Positions 40,133 to 51,115 of a DNA stretch of 64,000 nt are shown here, one piece after another. The translations under genes were made by a program, and so were the position numbers. This stretch comes from Nitzschia sp. DOCU1 (Eukaryota; Bacillariophyta; Bacillariophyceae; Bacillariales; Bacillariaceae). Numbering within the stretch: position 1 is the stretch's first letter; each line of letters starts with the position of its first letter. The stretch is taken from the NCBI GenBank assembly GCA_951394045.1, contig OX595986.1, forward strand, positions 1,054,001-1,118,000. The letters run 5' to 3'. The notes below the pieces were generated by a model that saw only the letters and a program-made list of their open reading frames with translations, made no database searches and was not told the origin of the DNA.

Positions 40133-42373
40133 CTAGCCCCCCTCGGAGAATATTCCTACCAAGTAAGGCCTTGCCATTCTGAGTCTGTCTTTGAAATGAA
40201 ATCGTTCGAATAAGGCCGTGGCATCAATCCCTGCCATCTTCTGAATGATAATGTCACCTCCAGGATGTTCTTCGCTAAATTGAGTCAGATTGTAGACTCC
40301 GCCATGGATCACTACCCAGCAGTCCTCCCCAGAATTATGCAGCTCCACATCTCGTTTAGTAATTGGCTGTAATTCACGACGGTTCACACGGCTGTCTGAT
40401 GCTGTCTGGGTCGACCTGTCGCCGAATTGACCCACGACACGCCGGTCCACAATTGCAAGAACATTGGGCGAATGAACTCCAGCGAAAATGTCGGTAGCAT
40501 CGATTCCACATATTGTCGATATGGAAGTTTTCCCGCCTGGGTGCTGCTCAATGAAAGTCGTCAAGTCATACACATCCCCGTGCAGACCCACAAAGCAGTC
40601 TTCGGGAGTGCTATGTTCAGCCAATTCACCGAGAGTGAAATTTTTCTGCGGCTTGGTCGCATGAGACGAAAAGAAATTGGTGCGCCGTGCGTTTAGATCC
40701 ATGTAACCAAGGACATGAACGCTCTTCCCGACAATGCTCCCGAACACAGCACATTCCAGCAGTGAGTTTCCTCCAAGACGATTGTTTCCATGAACGCCTC
40801 CGGCAACTTCTCCTGCCGCATACAGGCCAGGGATCTTGCTTCCATCGTCGTTCAACACTTCTCCCATAGCATTGATACGGAGGCCGCCCATGCAGTAATG
40901 AAGAACAGGAGTCACTTCTCCAAAGTAAAACTCTTCGGATGCCAGGTCATCTGCAAAAACACTGTCAAAGTCGGCCCTGCCAAACGGATCTGTTGAATTT
41001 CCCGCCGCAACGCTCTGATAATCTTGGATAGTTGCGGTGAGAGTTTCTAGCGGAACATCCAACGATGCAGCTAGGCTTTCCAAACCAAAATACTTCTTCA
41101 TCAGGCCCTTTCTCAGATAGGTGTCCATGTGCTTTTGTGACTTCTTGGCCGCTTCAGAGGACATGAGCAGATAGAAGGTTGGAAGTGGACTTTCTGGGTT
41201 CCACACACGAGACTCTCTGTAGTTGGCATCGTGCTCCAGCATCTTGTCTGTTATATAATCTCGGTATCCTAGTTCATTGCAAAATCGTAGGCCGTCATGG
41301 TTCAGCAAGATACCTCCTACGCCTCGCAGCAATTCGGCCGCCAAAACTTTGTGAGCACTCGTGGGATCGGCAGGATCCACAAAGCCCGTAGGATGGACTT
41401 GAATTTTATCCATATCTCGAGTACCGGCTCCCAACTCTCGGGCTAAATGGATCCCGTCCCCAGTCGAATACAATCCTGCAGTGGCCGGCATGTTTTGAAG
41501 TTCAGGGCGATATTGACGCAGTAGCGAGCCCTCGGAACGATCTGAGGCGTAGCCTCCCGTCGCTAGAATGACAGTATCGCTTCGCAGTAGCATGGACGCT
41601 TCATCATCTTCAGTCTGAATTTGCACGCCTCTGGCAATTCCCTCGGAGTCCTTGACGACTTGTGTCACCCTAGTCTTTGTAAGGATGCGAGCATATCCTC
41701 GTGACTCATACCCTTGGATGGCCATTTGCATGGCATTCATTAGCTCAGCGCCAACAAATCCAGTGGTTGGTCGATGAGTACGTTTCCGTGAGTGCCCTCC
41801 AAGCTGTGCCAATGGCGCCGATAGATCGACGCCGACTCGTTCTCGCAGCCATTTCACAGTATAAGCACTCTTTCGTACCAAAGTGACGACAAGAGCCGGA
41901 TCAACCGCATCCCCCGCCGATGCCAAAGTATCTTGATGAAAAAGATCAAGAGTATCATTGGTGGCTCGAGTCAATAGTGCAATGTCCCCATCTTCATAAC
42001 AGCATGCATTGATTCCCGAACTGGCCTTGTTGGAGTTGCCGCCAAGGATCGGTTCCTTTTCGACGACGACGACAGTTCCACCTCGATCCAAAATGTGAAG
42101 GGCGGCCGTCAGACCCGCAAGACCGCTGCCGACAATAACGGCATCCGTAACTGGCCTTTGTTCAAAGAAAGAAATATTATTGTCGACCGGTGTCGCATGT
42201 GTTGCTGCCGCTGCGGCGGCTGCAGCAAAAGATATAATCGGTAATGACCGACCAGACGACCCAAAACCGCAGCAAGATAACAACGTGATGAGCACCAGCA
42301 GAGCACCAGGGCTGTGACGCTCCCAAACGCTACCACCGCCCCCTTGTCGTCTTCGTAGTAGTAACGATGACAT
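40133..42373 (-). CDS. Fumarate-reductase-like flavoprotein with two cytochrome b5 domains, membrane-anchored
   Basis: Single exon, about 746 residues from the ATG at 42373 (MSSLLLRRRQ). The frame to 42415 would need TTG. An N-terminal hydrophobic segment (GALLVLITLLSCCGFG) acts as signal or anchor. The flavoprotein domain begins DAVIVGSGLAGLTA and carries GGNSNKASSGINAC, QVHPTGFVDP, LLRGVGGILLNHDGLRF, HYCMGGLRI and HGNNRLGGNSL. The FAD and fumarate-site residues are those of soluble fumarate reductases. Two cytochrome b5 domains follow, with EQHPGG (His about 609) and EEHPGG (His about 703) and second haem histidines in GVHSP and RFHFKD. It stops 10 bp from the convergent CobQ gene's stop codon and is a tandem paralogue of the gene upstream on the same strand. 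Confidence 0.9.
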   Translation of the reverse strand: MSSLLLRRRQGGGGSVWERHSPGALLVLITLLSCCGFGSSGRSLPIISFAAAAAAAATHATPVDNNISFFEQRPVTDAVIVGSGLAGLTAALHILDRGGTVVVVEKEPILGGNSNKASSGINACCYEDGDIALLTRATNDTLDLFHQDTLASAGDAVDPALVVTLVRKSAYTVKWLRERVGVDLSAPLAQLGGHSRKRTHRPTTGFVGAELMNAMQMAIQGYESRGYARILTKTRVTQVVKDSEGIARGVQIQTEDDEASMLLRSDTVILATGGYASDRSEGSLLRQYRPELQNMPATAGLYSTGDGIHLARELGAGTRDMDKIQVHPTGFVDPADPTSAHKVLAAELLRGVGGILLNHDGLRFCNELGYRDYITDKMLEHDANYRESRVWNPESPLPTFYLLMSSEAAKKSQKHMDTYLRKGLMKKYFGLESLAASLDVPLETLTATIQDYQSVAAGNSTDPFGRADFDSVFADDLASEEFYFGEVTPVLHYCMGGLRINAMGEVLNDDGSKIPGLYAAGEVAGGVHGNNRLGGNSLLECAVFGSIVGKSVHVLGYMDLNARRTNFFSSHATKPQKNFTLGELAEHSTPEDCFVGLHGDVYDLTTFIEQHPGGKTSISTICGIDATDIFAGVHSPNVLAIVDRRVVGQFGDRSTQTASDSRVNRRELQPITKRDVELHNSGEDCWVVIHGGVYNLTQFSEEHPGGDIIIQKMAGIDATALFERFHFKDRLRMARPYLVGIFSEGG

Positions 42374-42784
42374 CGTCCGGTTGTGTTGCGGCAAACCAAA
42401 GAGATTGATGACCAAAGAATGAGATTTTGACCATTTCGCAACTTTCGATCTTGGGATGGGGGTGCCTTGGCGGAGTCATGACGCAGAGGATTTGCTGCCA
42501 TAAATGTTTCTGTTCAGCAAGACCGCCAGGTCTGAAAATGTCTTTTCCACGCATCCTTGAGTATAACTTGTATACAAATATTGTCAATTAACAAGGAGGC
42601 TTAGATGATTTTTCATTTAGGGCCTTCCCTCAAAACTTGCCGCCACTACTGGAATCTTGTGACCATCGACATCGCCATCTATCCATCTCAATGCTGTACT
42701 CGCTACTCTTTTTCGCGGTATTAAAGAGAATAAATGACACAACCACCTACCGGTCACTAACTTGTGATTACTCACAACCTCTAC
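42374..42784. other. Intergenic spacer between tandem fumarate-reductase-like genes
   Basis: 411 bp, presumably promoter and 5' UTR of the downstream gene plus the 3' UTR of the upstream one. Nothing else seen. Confidence 0.45.
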
Positions 42785-45184
42785 CTAGCTGTCGTCAACG
42801 AATTTGCCCACCAGGAATGGTTTCACCAGGCTCAGTTTGTCTTTTGGATGAAAGACTTGGTACGCCTCGGTGGCGTCCTTGCCTGCCCGTTTTTGAATAA
42901 TGTAAGCACCGCCGGGGTGCCCTATGGCAAATTCGGTCAAATCGTAAACATGTCCAAAGATTACCACCCAACAGTCCTCGATCGAGTTGTGTTGTTTGAG
43001 CACTTGTTTAGAAATGACTTGGAGTTCTTCTTCTGCTTCGGACTTGAATGTCGTGGCGACCTTGGCAGATTGTTCTGTGAGAGTACCGACACCGTGTTGT
43101 TCTACTTTTGTCAAAAGTTGGACAGAGTGGACACTGGAAAAGATTTCGGTAGCTTCTAGTCCACATAAGGACGTAATTGAGGTCTTGCCTCCTGGATGAC
43201 GCTCAATGAACAAAGTGAGGTCGTACACTTTGCCCTCCAGACCGACAAAGCAATCGTCTGGGCGATTGTGTTTGGCCAGGTCGTCCAACTTGAATTCTAT
43301 TTGTGGCGTCAAAATCTTGGGAGGACTTTGTTGCTGATGTTGTGATGCGGGTGCGATATTTGAACCAGGATGCTGTTTCTTCACTGGAATGTTGTTGCCA
43401 ACAATGCTTCCAAAGACGGCACATTCTAGCAGTGAATTACCACCCAATCGATTGTCGCCATGAACCCCACCCGTGACTTCTCCAATAGCATAGAGACCCG
43501 CAATGACGCTTCCGTCGCTGCGTAAAACTTGGCCCGACGGATTGATCTTGAGACCACCCATGCAATAGTGAAGTACAGGAGTCACCTCGCCGACATAAAA
43601 GTCTTGTTCTTCCAGATCTGCATGGTTGAAAAGGCCTTCAAAGACCGTCTTTCCGAATGGATCCGAACCACCCCGAGAGGCAAAGGACTGGTACTCTTGG
43701 AGGGTGGCGGCCAAATCTTTGAGAGGAATGTTCAAGTGCCGTGCCAGATTGGACAATCCATGATACTTGGTGATAAGGCCTTTGCGCGTGTACGTGTCAA
43801 CATGCTTTTGCGCTTTGATCGCCGCTTGGGATGACAAGAGCAAATAAAAGGTAGGAATGGGCGCATCGGGCTTCCATTCTCGCCGTTGTTTGTATTCGGC
43901 ATTATGTTCCAGCATTTTATCGGTCACATAGGATCGCGTCCCCAGTTCATTGCAAAATCGTTGTCCCATTTGATTCAATAGTATGCCACCGACTCCTCTC
44001 AATAGTTCGGCTGCCAAGACCTTGTTGGGGCTAGTAGGATCGGCTGGATCGACAAACCCAGTGGGATGAATCTGAATCTTTTCCATATCCCGCAAGGTAG
44101 CCCCAAGATTGGACGCCAAATGAATCCCATCCCCTGTCGAAAACAAGCCTGCCGTGGCGGCCATGTTTGCAAGTTCTGGTCGATATTGACGTAGCAGCGA
44201 TCCTGGAGAACGATCGGAAGCAAAACCACCCGTCGCCAGAATCACAGAATCACTTCGTAACCATTCGGTTTCTCCCTTATGATTGTCCACTACTTGCACG
44301 CCCCGTACTTGATCCAGTGAATCTTTCCCAAGAGTTGTAACTTTGGTGTCGACGAGTATTCGAGCGTAGCCTTTGGCTTCATATACTCGAATGGCTGTTT
44401 CCATGGCATTCATCATTTCGGCGCCCACAAAGCCTACCATGGGCCGATGTGTCCGTTTTCGAGAATGACCTCCCAGTTGTACCAGTGGCGCCGTGAGATC
44501 CACACCCACACGTTGTTCGAGCCATTGAATAGCTGATGCACTGTGATGAACCAGGGTTTCAATCAAGGGGGCATCTGCCACGGATCCTGCCGATCGAAAG
44601 GTGTCTTGTACAAATAACTCTAACGTATCATTTGTGGCTGGATTGAACATTGCAGATGTATTGCCGTCTTGAGTGCAGCATCCATTGATTCCTGAACTAG
44701 CCTTGTTCGAATTGCCACCAAGAATGGGCTCCTTTTCGACCAGAATGACGGTCCCACCTCGATCCAAAATGGTAAGAGCCGCCGTTTGACCCGCTAGACC
44801 ACTGCCGACAATAATCGCATCCGCCATGGGTGGCATTTGAAGGAAAGCTGTTAAGGATGACGACGACGATGACGACTTGTGGTCATGGTGGCCGCGAAGA
44901 GGAGGGTGTTTTAGTAATTCGTCGGCATGATGTATCGTCGTGGTCTCGTCGTCTAGAAGAAGAATCTTGTGCGCTTGTTGCTGCTGATGGTTAAGTTGAC
45001 TACTCGAAGAGGACAATGACGTCCAGTAAAACAAAATTGCCGATAACACAAACAGAGCCAGTCCAATCACAATCTTGTCAGGAAAAGCAGGGTGTTCTTT
45101 TCGCTCCCAGCGATGTCGATGCGGACCCCGACTCAGTTGTGTTTGCAATGGTGAAGGACGTCGGCGGGCATTTACAAACGTCAT
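42785..45184 (-). CDS. Fumarate-reductase-like flavoprotein with two cytochrome b5 domains, type II membrane protein
   Basis: Single exon, 799 residues. A basic N-terminus is followed by one clear membrane span (IVIGLALFVLSAILFYW, residues about 38-54), then a Gln/Ser-rich linker, so the rest is predicted to face the ER/Golgi lumen. The flavoprotein domain starts DAIIVGSGLAGQTA and contains QIHPTGFVDP, LLRGVGGILLNQMGQRF, HYCMGGLKI and HGDNRLGGNSL. Paired cytochrome b5 domains at the C-terminus carry ERHPGG (His about 662) and IGHPGG (His about 754). Domain order and sequence match the neighbour at 40133-42373, and the FRD-b5 part matches the ERO1 fusion, so all three derive from a common FRD-b5 ancestor. 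Lumenal fumarate reduction or another electron-transfer role is inferred. Confidence 0.9.
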   Translation of the reverse strand: MTFVNARRRPSPLQTQLSRGPHRHRWERKEHPAFPDKIVIGLALFVLSAILFYWTSLSSSSSQLNHQQQQAHKILLLDDETTTIHHADELLKHPPLRGHHDHKSSSSSSSLTAFLQMPPMADAIIVGSGLAGQTAALTILDRGGTVILVEKEPILGGNSNKASSGINGCCTQDGNTSAMFNPATNDTLELFVQDTFRSAGSVADAPLIETLVHHSASAIQWLEQRVGVDLTAPLVQLGGHSRKRTHRPMVGFVGAEMMNAMETAIRVYEAKGYARILVDTKVTTLGKDSLDQVRGVQVVDNHKGETEWLRSDSVILATGGFASDRSPGSLLRQYRPELANMAATAGLFSTGDGIHLASNLGATLRDMEKIQIHPTGFVDPADPTSPNKVLAAELLRGVGGILLNQMGQRFCNELGTRSYVTDKMLEHNAEYKQRREWKPDAPIPTFYLLLSSQAAIKAQKHVDTYTRKGLITKYHGLSNLARHLNIPLKDLAATLQEYQSFASRGGSDPFGKTVFEGLFNHADLEEQDFYVGEVTPVLHYCMGGLKINPSGQVLRSDGSVIAGLYAIGEVTGGVHGDNRLGGNSLLECAVFGSIVGNNIPVKKQHPGSNIAPASQHQQQSPPKILTPQIEFKLDDLAKHNRPDDCFVGLEGKVYDLTLFIERHPGGKTSITSLCGLEATEIFSSVHSVQLLTKVEQHGVGTLTEQSAKVATTFKSEAEEELQVISKQVLKQHNSIEDCWVVIFGHVYDLTEFAIGHPGGAYIIQKRAGKDATEAYQVFHPKDKLSLVKPFLVGKFVDDS

Positions 45185-45881
45185 GTTGGCGACGGTGTCA
45201 GCTGGTGCAGTCGATTATTGTTGTTGCTGCTGCTGGAAATGGTGGTGACTTGTACATTTTGACACTTGCTGCTGCTGGTGGACGACGGCTCGTTGCTGCT
45301 CTGCGTTCGCATTATCGGCACCATGGTCGATGGGAAAGAGTTCGGGTTGGATGTTCCTTGGATGCTTGTCTTTTGAGGTGCCTTCAGGGCACTGCCGGCG
45401 CCGGCGCCTGACGATGTCACTCAGACACTATGTGGCTTTGAGTAGACTGAACTCTGACGACGGAGCACGGAGTTTTAGAGGGAGTATGATACCGGCACTA
45501 TCATTGACTATGGAACCGCGCTATTTTCTTTAGCCCGAACTGTGGATGCGGCGAAGCGCCAACCACGCTCCCAGTTATTATGGAACCACGTGCCATTGAC
45601 AATTCGACATTTAAGGTTTGGTAGCTGTATTCGTCATTTGGAATCTAAGTGCCCCTCGGCATTGTATTTTCTTAAATAGATTATTACGAAGGAACGAGAT
45701 AGGAACCCGCGAACGCTCTCTTTGGTAGACTTTTTGTCTCGTACATAAGAACAGACCTCTCACTTTTTCTGGAAGATCTTTTTCACTTTTGGAAGAAGGG
45801 TTCTCGTCATTCTCGACATCGACGCTCGACAACCACTCACGAGTTCATTTTAACTCATCATCCCCATCAAATCCAAGAACC
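45185..45881. other. Divergent intergenic region
   Basis: About 700 bp between the FRD-like gene (-) and the PLP enzyme (+). It includes GTT/GCT-rich simple sequence around 45200-45300 and a GGCGCCGGCGCC-like GC run near 45400. No gene is supported. Confidence 0.45.
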
Positions 45882-47494
45882 ATGATGCTATCTCGAGCCA
45901 CGAAAACTGCCTTCCTTTCTAATCTTTGCGTCCGCTCATCCGCCGCATTTTCAGGCTCTGCTGCTGCCTATGCTGCGAACCCCACTCGCGTCGTCGGCGG
46001 AACCCCGATTCGAGCATTTGGCTCGTCGACTGTTCTGGCGTCAACTTCCAAGGGGTTTGATACCATTGCCCTCCATGGTGGATACACACCCGACAAGGAA
46101 GTAGTCTATGGCATGGGACAAGGTGCTCCCCGTGGTGTGCCATTGTATCGTACTACGCCATTTGTGTTTAAAGACTCGGAACATGCCGCAAATTTATTTG
46201 CTCTCAAAGAGCTAGGCAACATTTACTCTCGTCTCATGAACCCGACCAATCATGTTTTTGAGTCTCGATACGCACAACTGGAAGGAGCTCATGAGATGGC
46301 TGGCCTTGCAGTTGCCAGTGGTACCAATGCTATTTTCTACGCCATTTTAACATTGGCAGAGGCTGGCGACAACATTGTTTCGTCGCGACAATTGTATGGA
46401 GGAACCTACACGTAAGTGGAACCTTTTGCATATATGGGGACGACATGTTTTGAATACACTTGTATGAATTTCCTGCTGAACAAACTCACAATTATTTTTT
46501 ATTCCGAACTTGCTGCCTATTCTCCTGCTGCAACGACAACAGCATGTTTGAGACTCTACTCCCCAAAATGGGCATTGAAGTCCGCTTCGTCGATGGAACG
46601 GATCCGAAGAATTTTGCTTCGCAAGTCGATGATAAAACTCGTGCCTTCTTTACGGAATCGTGCTCCAACCCAAGTTTGGATGTCTTTGATATTGAAGGCA
46701 TTGCCAATGAAGCCCATATCAAGGGCCTACCCTTGATGGTTGACTCGACGTTTTCGACTCCCTATCTCTGCAAACCTTTAGAGTTTGGCGCTGACATTAT
46801 CACCAACTCTGCCACCAAATGGATTGGTGGCCACGGTGTGGGTTTGGCTGGAATTATTGTCGACGGAGCCAAATTCAACTGGGGCGCTGGCAAGCATCCA
46901 CTCTTTGATACGCCTGACTCATCGTACGGTGGTTTGCGGTGGGGCCATGACTTGCCTGAAGGTTTGGCTCCCTTGGCCTTTAAACTTCGTGCCTTGACCT
47001 GCAACTTGCGCAACTTGGGTGGGTGCTTGTCGCCGGACAATGCGTGGATGATGCTTCAAGGTATCGAGACTCTGAGCTTGCGTATGGAGCGGCATTGCGA
47101 GAACTCTTTAAAGGTGGCCGAATATTTGCAGAACCATCCAAAAGTATCATGGGTACGCTATCCAGGTCTCAAGGATGACCCGTCTAACAAAATGAACGAG
47201 AAGTATCTCAAGAGTAAGGGAGGCGGAATCGTTGTGTTTGGGATCAAGTCTGACGATGTCATTCAGGCCGGAAAGAAATTGATTGACAGTTTCGAAATGT
47301 TTAGCCATGTCGCCAACGTGGGCGACTGCAAGTCGCTCTGCATCCACCCCGCTTCGACGACACACTCTCAGCTTTCTCCGAAAGACCAGATCGCAGCGGG
47401 AGTTCCCCCCGACATGGTCCGTTTGAGCGTCGGCATTGAAAGTATCGAAGACATTATTGGTGATCTCGAACAGGCCTTGGCCAAGATTGACTAG
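45882..47494 (+). CDS. O-acetylhomoserine sulfhydrylase / methionine gamma-lyase-type PLP enzyme
   Basis: There are two exons, 45882-46411 and 46543-47494, with a 131-nt phase-2 intron and about 493 residues. This Cys/Met-metabolism PLP family catalyses sulfhydrylation of O-acetylhomoserine or gamma-elimination. It has [54 protein letters not shown], and [24 protein letters not shown] joined at the splice. [11 protein letters not shown] carries the PLP lysine (about K269), and [19 protein letters not shown] ends the protein. The pattern is closest to the MET17/O-acetylhomoserine sulfhydrylase branch. The first 45 residues ([26 protein letters not shown]) form an organelle targeting peptide. 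An upstream frame to 45789 adds an ATG (MEEGFSS), but the start at 45882 gives the better leader. Confidence 0.9.
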
Positions 47495-47590
47495 TATATG
47501 ATTCTGAATGGGAAGGGACGCACCGGAACATTTTGACGTCGAGAATACCCTCTAGTAGATGTTCAACTGTAGTAGACAAAAGAGGTTTGC

Positions 47591-50500
47591 CTATACAATT
47601 TGATGGTCGCCTAGGGGGATGCTTTCGGTCGGTGTCGTTCGCTGCCCCAGAGTAAGTGTACCACATTCTTCGCCCACCAAAATCGAAATAATATTCTGGT
47701 CACCGGCTCTCTGGAGTTGATCATTCCACCACCGATTAATCAGGCGTCGGTCCTGTTGATTCATAGATTTCAATCTGACAGTGGCGCCACTATCGAGATA
47801 CTGACTATCAGAATCGCTCGACTGCCCAAAGAGGGCGTCTTCTCGACCCAGTTGCGCCGGAGGAAACGGTTGCTCTGGTCGGGCTCGGGGATTAGCACGC
47901 AGAGCCGGCTGAAGATAGGCACGTTCAAATGGATCATGGCCGCCAATTTCTGTTCCCAAGTGCGAATCATCAACGACGCCAGTATCCGGAAACGAACTCG
48001 TCGTGTGCGACAAGGGGTCACTCTCATGCGAACGCGCTATAGCTACCGGTGGGCGCAGATTGGGTTCCACATGTACGGGTTCCGCTTGTGCTGCTCGTTT
48101 GCGCGCTTCCTCCTCCTGCTGTATAGAAATGTCCATCACGGTAGCTACCTCTAAGGGCAGAGTGGAACTGGTAGGATCATAGCGTGCCCGAGTACTTCGA
48201 AGGAACAAATATGTCATGAACATCAAAGCAATGGTCGCATACGCTTCGTGGCGAGCTTCCTTGAGGATGAATTGACCCGTAATTGTCATTTGAGCAATGA
48301 TCAGCCCAAAGATAAATCGACGGAAAATCTTGGGCCAGAATTGGCCTCCGCTCTCAAAGCAACTTTCGTAGACATATAGGTGGTGGTGTGTCCACATGAT
48401 GCGAGAAAAGATGAAAAAGCAAGCACACGGAATCAACACCAAAGGTGCCACGACAGCAAATACCACGGCAATGACAACCACCAATAAATCTTGAGCCAGG
48501 ATTTTGTGAAAGGGAAACCATCCGGGATCATCAATGGCACGCATCCCAGCCACGATACTTCTCGCCGTTCTTAGTGTAGGGTCCGGAATCAAAAGGCATC
48601 GGATGGTAGCTTGGACCAAAGCCATAGTCCTAACCAATTCCATACCTAACCCAAGAAAGGCCTTGATGGTAACGAAGGTGATGAAAAAGGAGGACATTTT
48701 CGGCAACGAGTTACCCAGTAACTCAAAGGCGAATTCGGGGTGTTCCACAATTTCCGCAATGGTTTCAAAGATGGATCCGGCAATGGTAGTAACCAAAAAC
48801 ACGTTGAGTACTTGAAACAAGAAATATCTTGAAAATGCTCTCATTTGAACATCGCTAAATGCAATCAGACCTTCGAGCTGGCTGATAGTCATAAAGAGCG
48901 GCGGCAAGAGCTGCTGCAGTGTCACAATGCACAAGGGTTGTACCATGGCGATTGCCGATGAAAAGAGGGCCGTTGCTTGATCCAACTGTCGTAGTCGGGG
49001 AGAGGACGACACCAGGGCCGACTCACTCACCAGCAAACTCACCAAAATGACGGGCACACTATAAAATACAATGATCAAAATGACCAAAAACTCGCCCAAG
49101 ATCGAGCGCGTCCTCGTGGCTCCTTTGCTGACATAAATGTTGTCCCACAGAATATCTCTGGGCTCTGGAGCCGTCGACACTTGCATAGCACCTGGCTTGG
49201 AAGAGTGCATGGACTGAATTGCAATGGTTGCGGCAGTAAACGTTCTCATTACCACAAATGCCTTGTCTGTCACTTCGTTAATGTGATCTTCAATGTGCCC
49301 TTCCGATGGTTGCATGGCCATGGTCGATCGAATCGGACGCCCAAAGAAGGAGACATCTCTTGCCAATCGTGAATATCTTCGAATGGCCGACTTGGCCTTG
49401 ACCATTGGCTTGGGTTGGCGAGGCATCTCGTCGTATTCATTAGCTTCATCCTGCAAGTACTCACCGTCCTCGGGGATAACATCCGTAGGCCGCGGACTCC
49501 GCGATCTCAAATATCCCGTTCCAGGACCGCCACCAGCCACCGAAGACGCAGGAGAATACATATCATCCTGATGATCCATATCCGTCGATACGATGGTTTC
49601 CACTCCCATCATTTGCCGGGGCGCTGCTGCTGCATTTTGTTGTCCCACGGCATTGGGCGGTTTGTATCCTCCCACCGACTCTAGCTTTTGTTGCCCAGTT
49701 ACTAACCCCAAGACTCGTCGTTGATTGGGATCATCCGCCGACACAAATGGACTTGCCAAAATGTAATCGATTTCCTTGCGACCTTCTCCCGCTTCCATTC
49801 GGTCCAATTTTTTCATGACCCGTCGGCGTCGACGTTGTTCTTGTTCAATCGCAACATTCAATTCTTCTAGTTTGGTATACAGTTTGGCGAATCGTTCTTG
49901 ACTCCCATTCAGCAAGCCAATATCTTCCAATTTTCCAAACAGCTTAAAGGCTTGTGCGGCGGACCATCGGGTTCGTTCAAACAATTTCGTTTTTTCCTTG
50001 CGACACAGCAACAAGAGTTCCTTTTCAATTCTTGAAAGCAAGGCAGTTCGTTCCATGACCAACTTTTCCAAATGCAAGACATTTTGGCACATGACCACAT
50101 TTTTGACCGCATTGGGATAGACATGTCGAAAGTACGTGTTAATCTTGGCTGCCGATCGCAAATGCCGTGGAATGTTGGTCACCAAGACGGTTCTCAGATG
50201 GGGTTCCTTGCTCAACAGATAGCAATGCCGAATACTATTAAACGTTTCATATTCCACCAGCAACTCTCGTACGACAATCGCCGTCAAAAGATAGGCCGCA
50301 AAGCAATGAATCCATAACCGAGGACTTCCACCATTGACATTGGCCATGGTAAATCTCAAAAAGTCCGTGAAAAGTAAACTTCCCACGTAACCCCGTAAGT
50401 CTTGAGCATTGGCATGCCCACCCCCTGTATAGTTGAGTGGCAATAAGACGACAAAACTAAAAATGCTCATCTTGACAATGCATCGTAATGCTAGGCGATG

Positions 50501-51115
50501 AAATCGTAGGAAAATCAAGGCATCGAATCCAATGCGTTTAATGATTTCTTCGTCTGACAAGAAGAAACAAACTTTGACCTTTAACAGCGCAAGTAGTGTT
50601 AGCAACGAACACGCCTGGATTACTTTCAACTCCTTAACTGCCTGATTACTTACCCAGTCAAAGTATCCATCAATCGGCAAGGGCGGAGGCACGAGTTTGG
50701 GCAATCGATGACGGCGTGGACTTATAAAGAGTGGCGAAGTCTTTTGATTGTGATAAAAACAACTCAAAAAGATTGCCAACAGGCACGTCAACAATAAGGT
50801 CAACATGGTCAAGGTGGCAAAACTCATGCTCGTTTCTCGATAGGCATAGGGATCTTCCACGTAGTTGGGCATGAAATCAAAGCCAAACAAGCGGCGGTGA
50901 GTAGCAGTACTATTCCAGTCATTGGTGGTCATGGTCTGCTGGGGTAATGATTGTTCCGCAAAAGAAGAAGGTCCTAACAGCGTGACAATGACAGGCTCGA
51001 CGGTTTGCAAGAACAAACGTTGACGAAATTTGACAAATTCAATCATCCATTGTGGTGCCGAAACATTGGCAGTGATTGTCATGTTGCTCATTATCTCTGT
51101 GTGATTATTCATCAT
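47591..51115 (-). CDS. OSCA/CSC1/TMEM63-type mechanosensitive ion channel
   Basis: Single exon, about 1174 residues from the ATG at 51115. This family forms osmosensitive or stretch-activated cation channels. N-terminal membrane segments include FATLTMLTLLLTCLLAIFL and SFVVLLPLNYTGG. The cytosolic RNA-recognition-like region starts LRTVLVTNIPRHLRSAAKI and NTYFRHVYPNAVKNVVMCQN, with a long coiled stretch and an extended disordered loop rich in Arg/Pro. The core pore region resumes at DILWDNIYVSKGATRTRS, with helices at LVILIIVFYSVPVILVSLL and PLCIVTLQQLLPPLFMTIS. The tail has WFPFHKILAQDLLVVVIAVV and a disordered acidic C-terminus. The large loop makes it longer than plant OSCA. It is convergent with the PLP enzyme gene. 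Confidence 0.92.
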   Translation of the reverse strand: MMNNHTEIMSNMTITANVSAPQWMIEFVKFRQRLFLQTVEPVIVTLLGPSSFAEQSLPQQTMTTNDWNSTATHRRLFGFDFMPNYVEDPYAYRETSMSFATLTMLTLLLTCLLAIFLSCFYHNQKTSPLFISPRRHRLPKLVPPPLPIDGYFDWVSNQAVKELKVIQACSLLTLLALLKVKVCFFLSDEEIIKRIGFDALIFLRFHRLALRCIVKMSIFSFVVLLPLNYTGGGHANAQDLRGYVGSLLFTDFLRFTMANVNGGSPRLWIHCFAAYLLTAIVVRELLVEYETFNSIRHCYLLSKEPHLRTVLVTNIPRHLRSAAKINTYFRHVYPNAVKNVVMCQNVLHLEKLVMERTALLSRIEKELLLLCRKEKTKLFERTRWSAAQAFKLFGKLEDIGLLNGSQERFAKLYTKLEELNVAIEQEQRRRRRVMKKLDRMEAGEGRKEIDYILASPFVSADDPNQRRVLGLVTGQQKLESVGGYKPPNAVGQQNAAAAPRQMMGVETIVSTDMDHQDDMYSPASSVAGGGPGTGYLRSRSPRPTDVIPEDGEYLQDEANEYDEMPRQPKPMVKAKSAIRRYSRLARDVSFFGRPIRSTMAMQPSEGHIEDHINEVTDKAFVVMRTFTAATIAIQSMHSSKPGAMQVSTAPEPRDILWDNIYVSKGATRTRSILGEFLVILIIVFYSVPVILVSLLVSESALVSSSPRLRQLDQATALFSSAIAMVQPLCIVTLQQLLPPLFMTISQLEGLIAFSDVQMRAFSRYFLFQVLNVFLVTTIAGSIFETIAEIVEHPEFAFELLGNSLPKMSSFFITFVTIKAFLGLGMELVRTMALVQATIRCLLIPDPTLRTARSIVAGMRAIDDPGWFPFHKILAQDLLVVVIAVVFAVVAPLVLIPCACFFIFSRIMWTHHHLYVYESCFESGGQFWPKIFRRFIFGLIIAQMTITGQFILKEARHEAYATIALMFMTYLFLRSTRARYDPTSSTLPLEVATVMDISIQQEEEARKRAAQAEPVHVEPNLRPPVAIARSHESDPLSHTTSSFPDTGVVDDSHLGTEIGGHDPFERAYLQPALRANPRARPEQPFPPAQLGREDALFGQSSDSDSQYLDSGATVRLKSMNQQDRRLINRWWNDQLQRAGDQNIISILVGEECGTLTLGQRTTPTESIPLGDHQIV

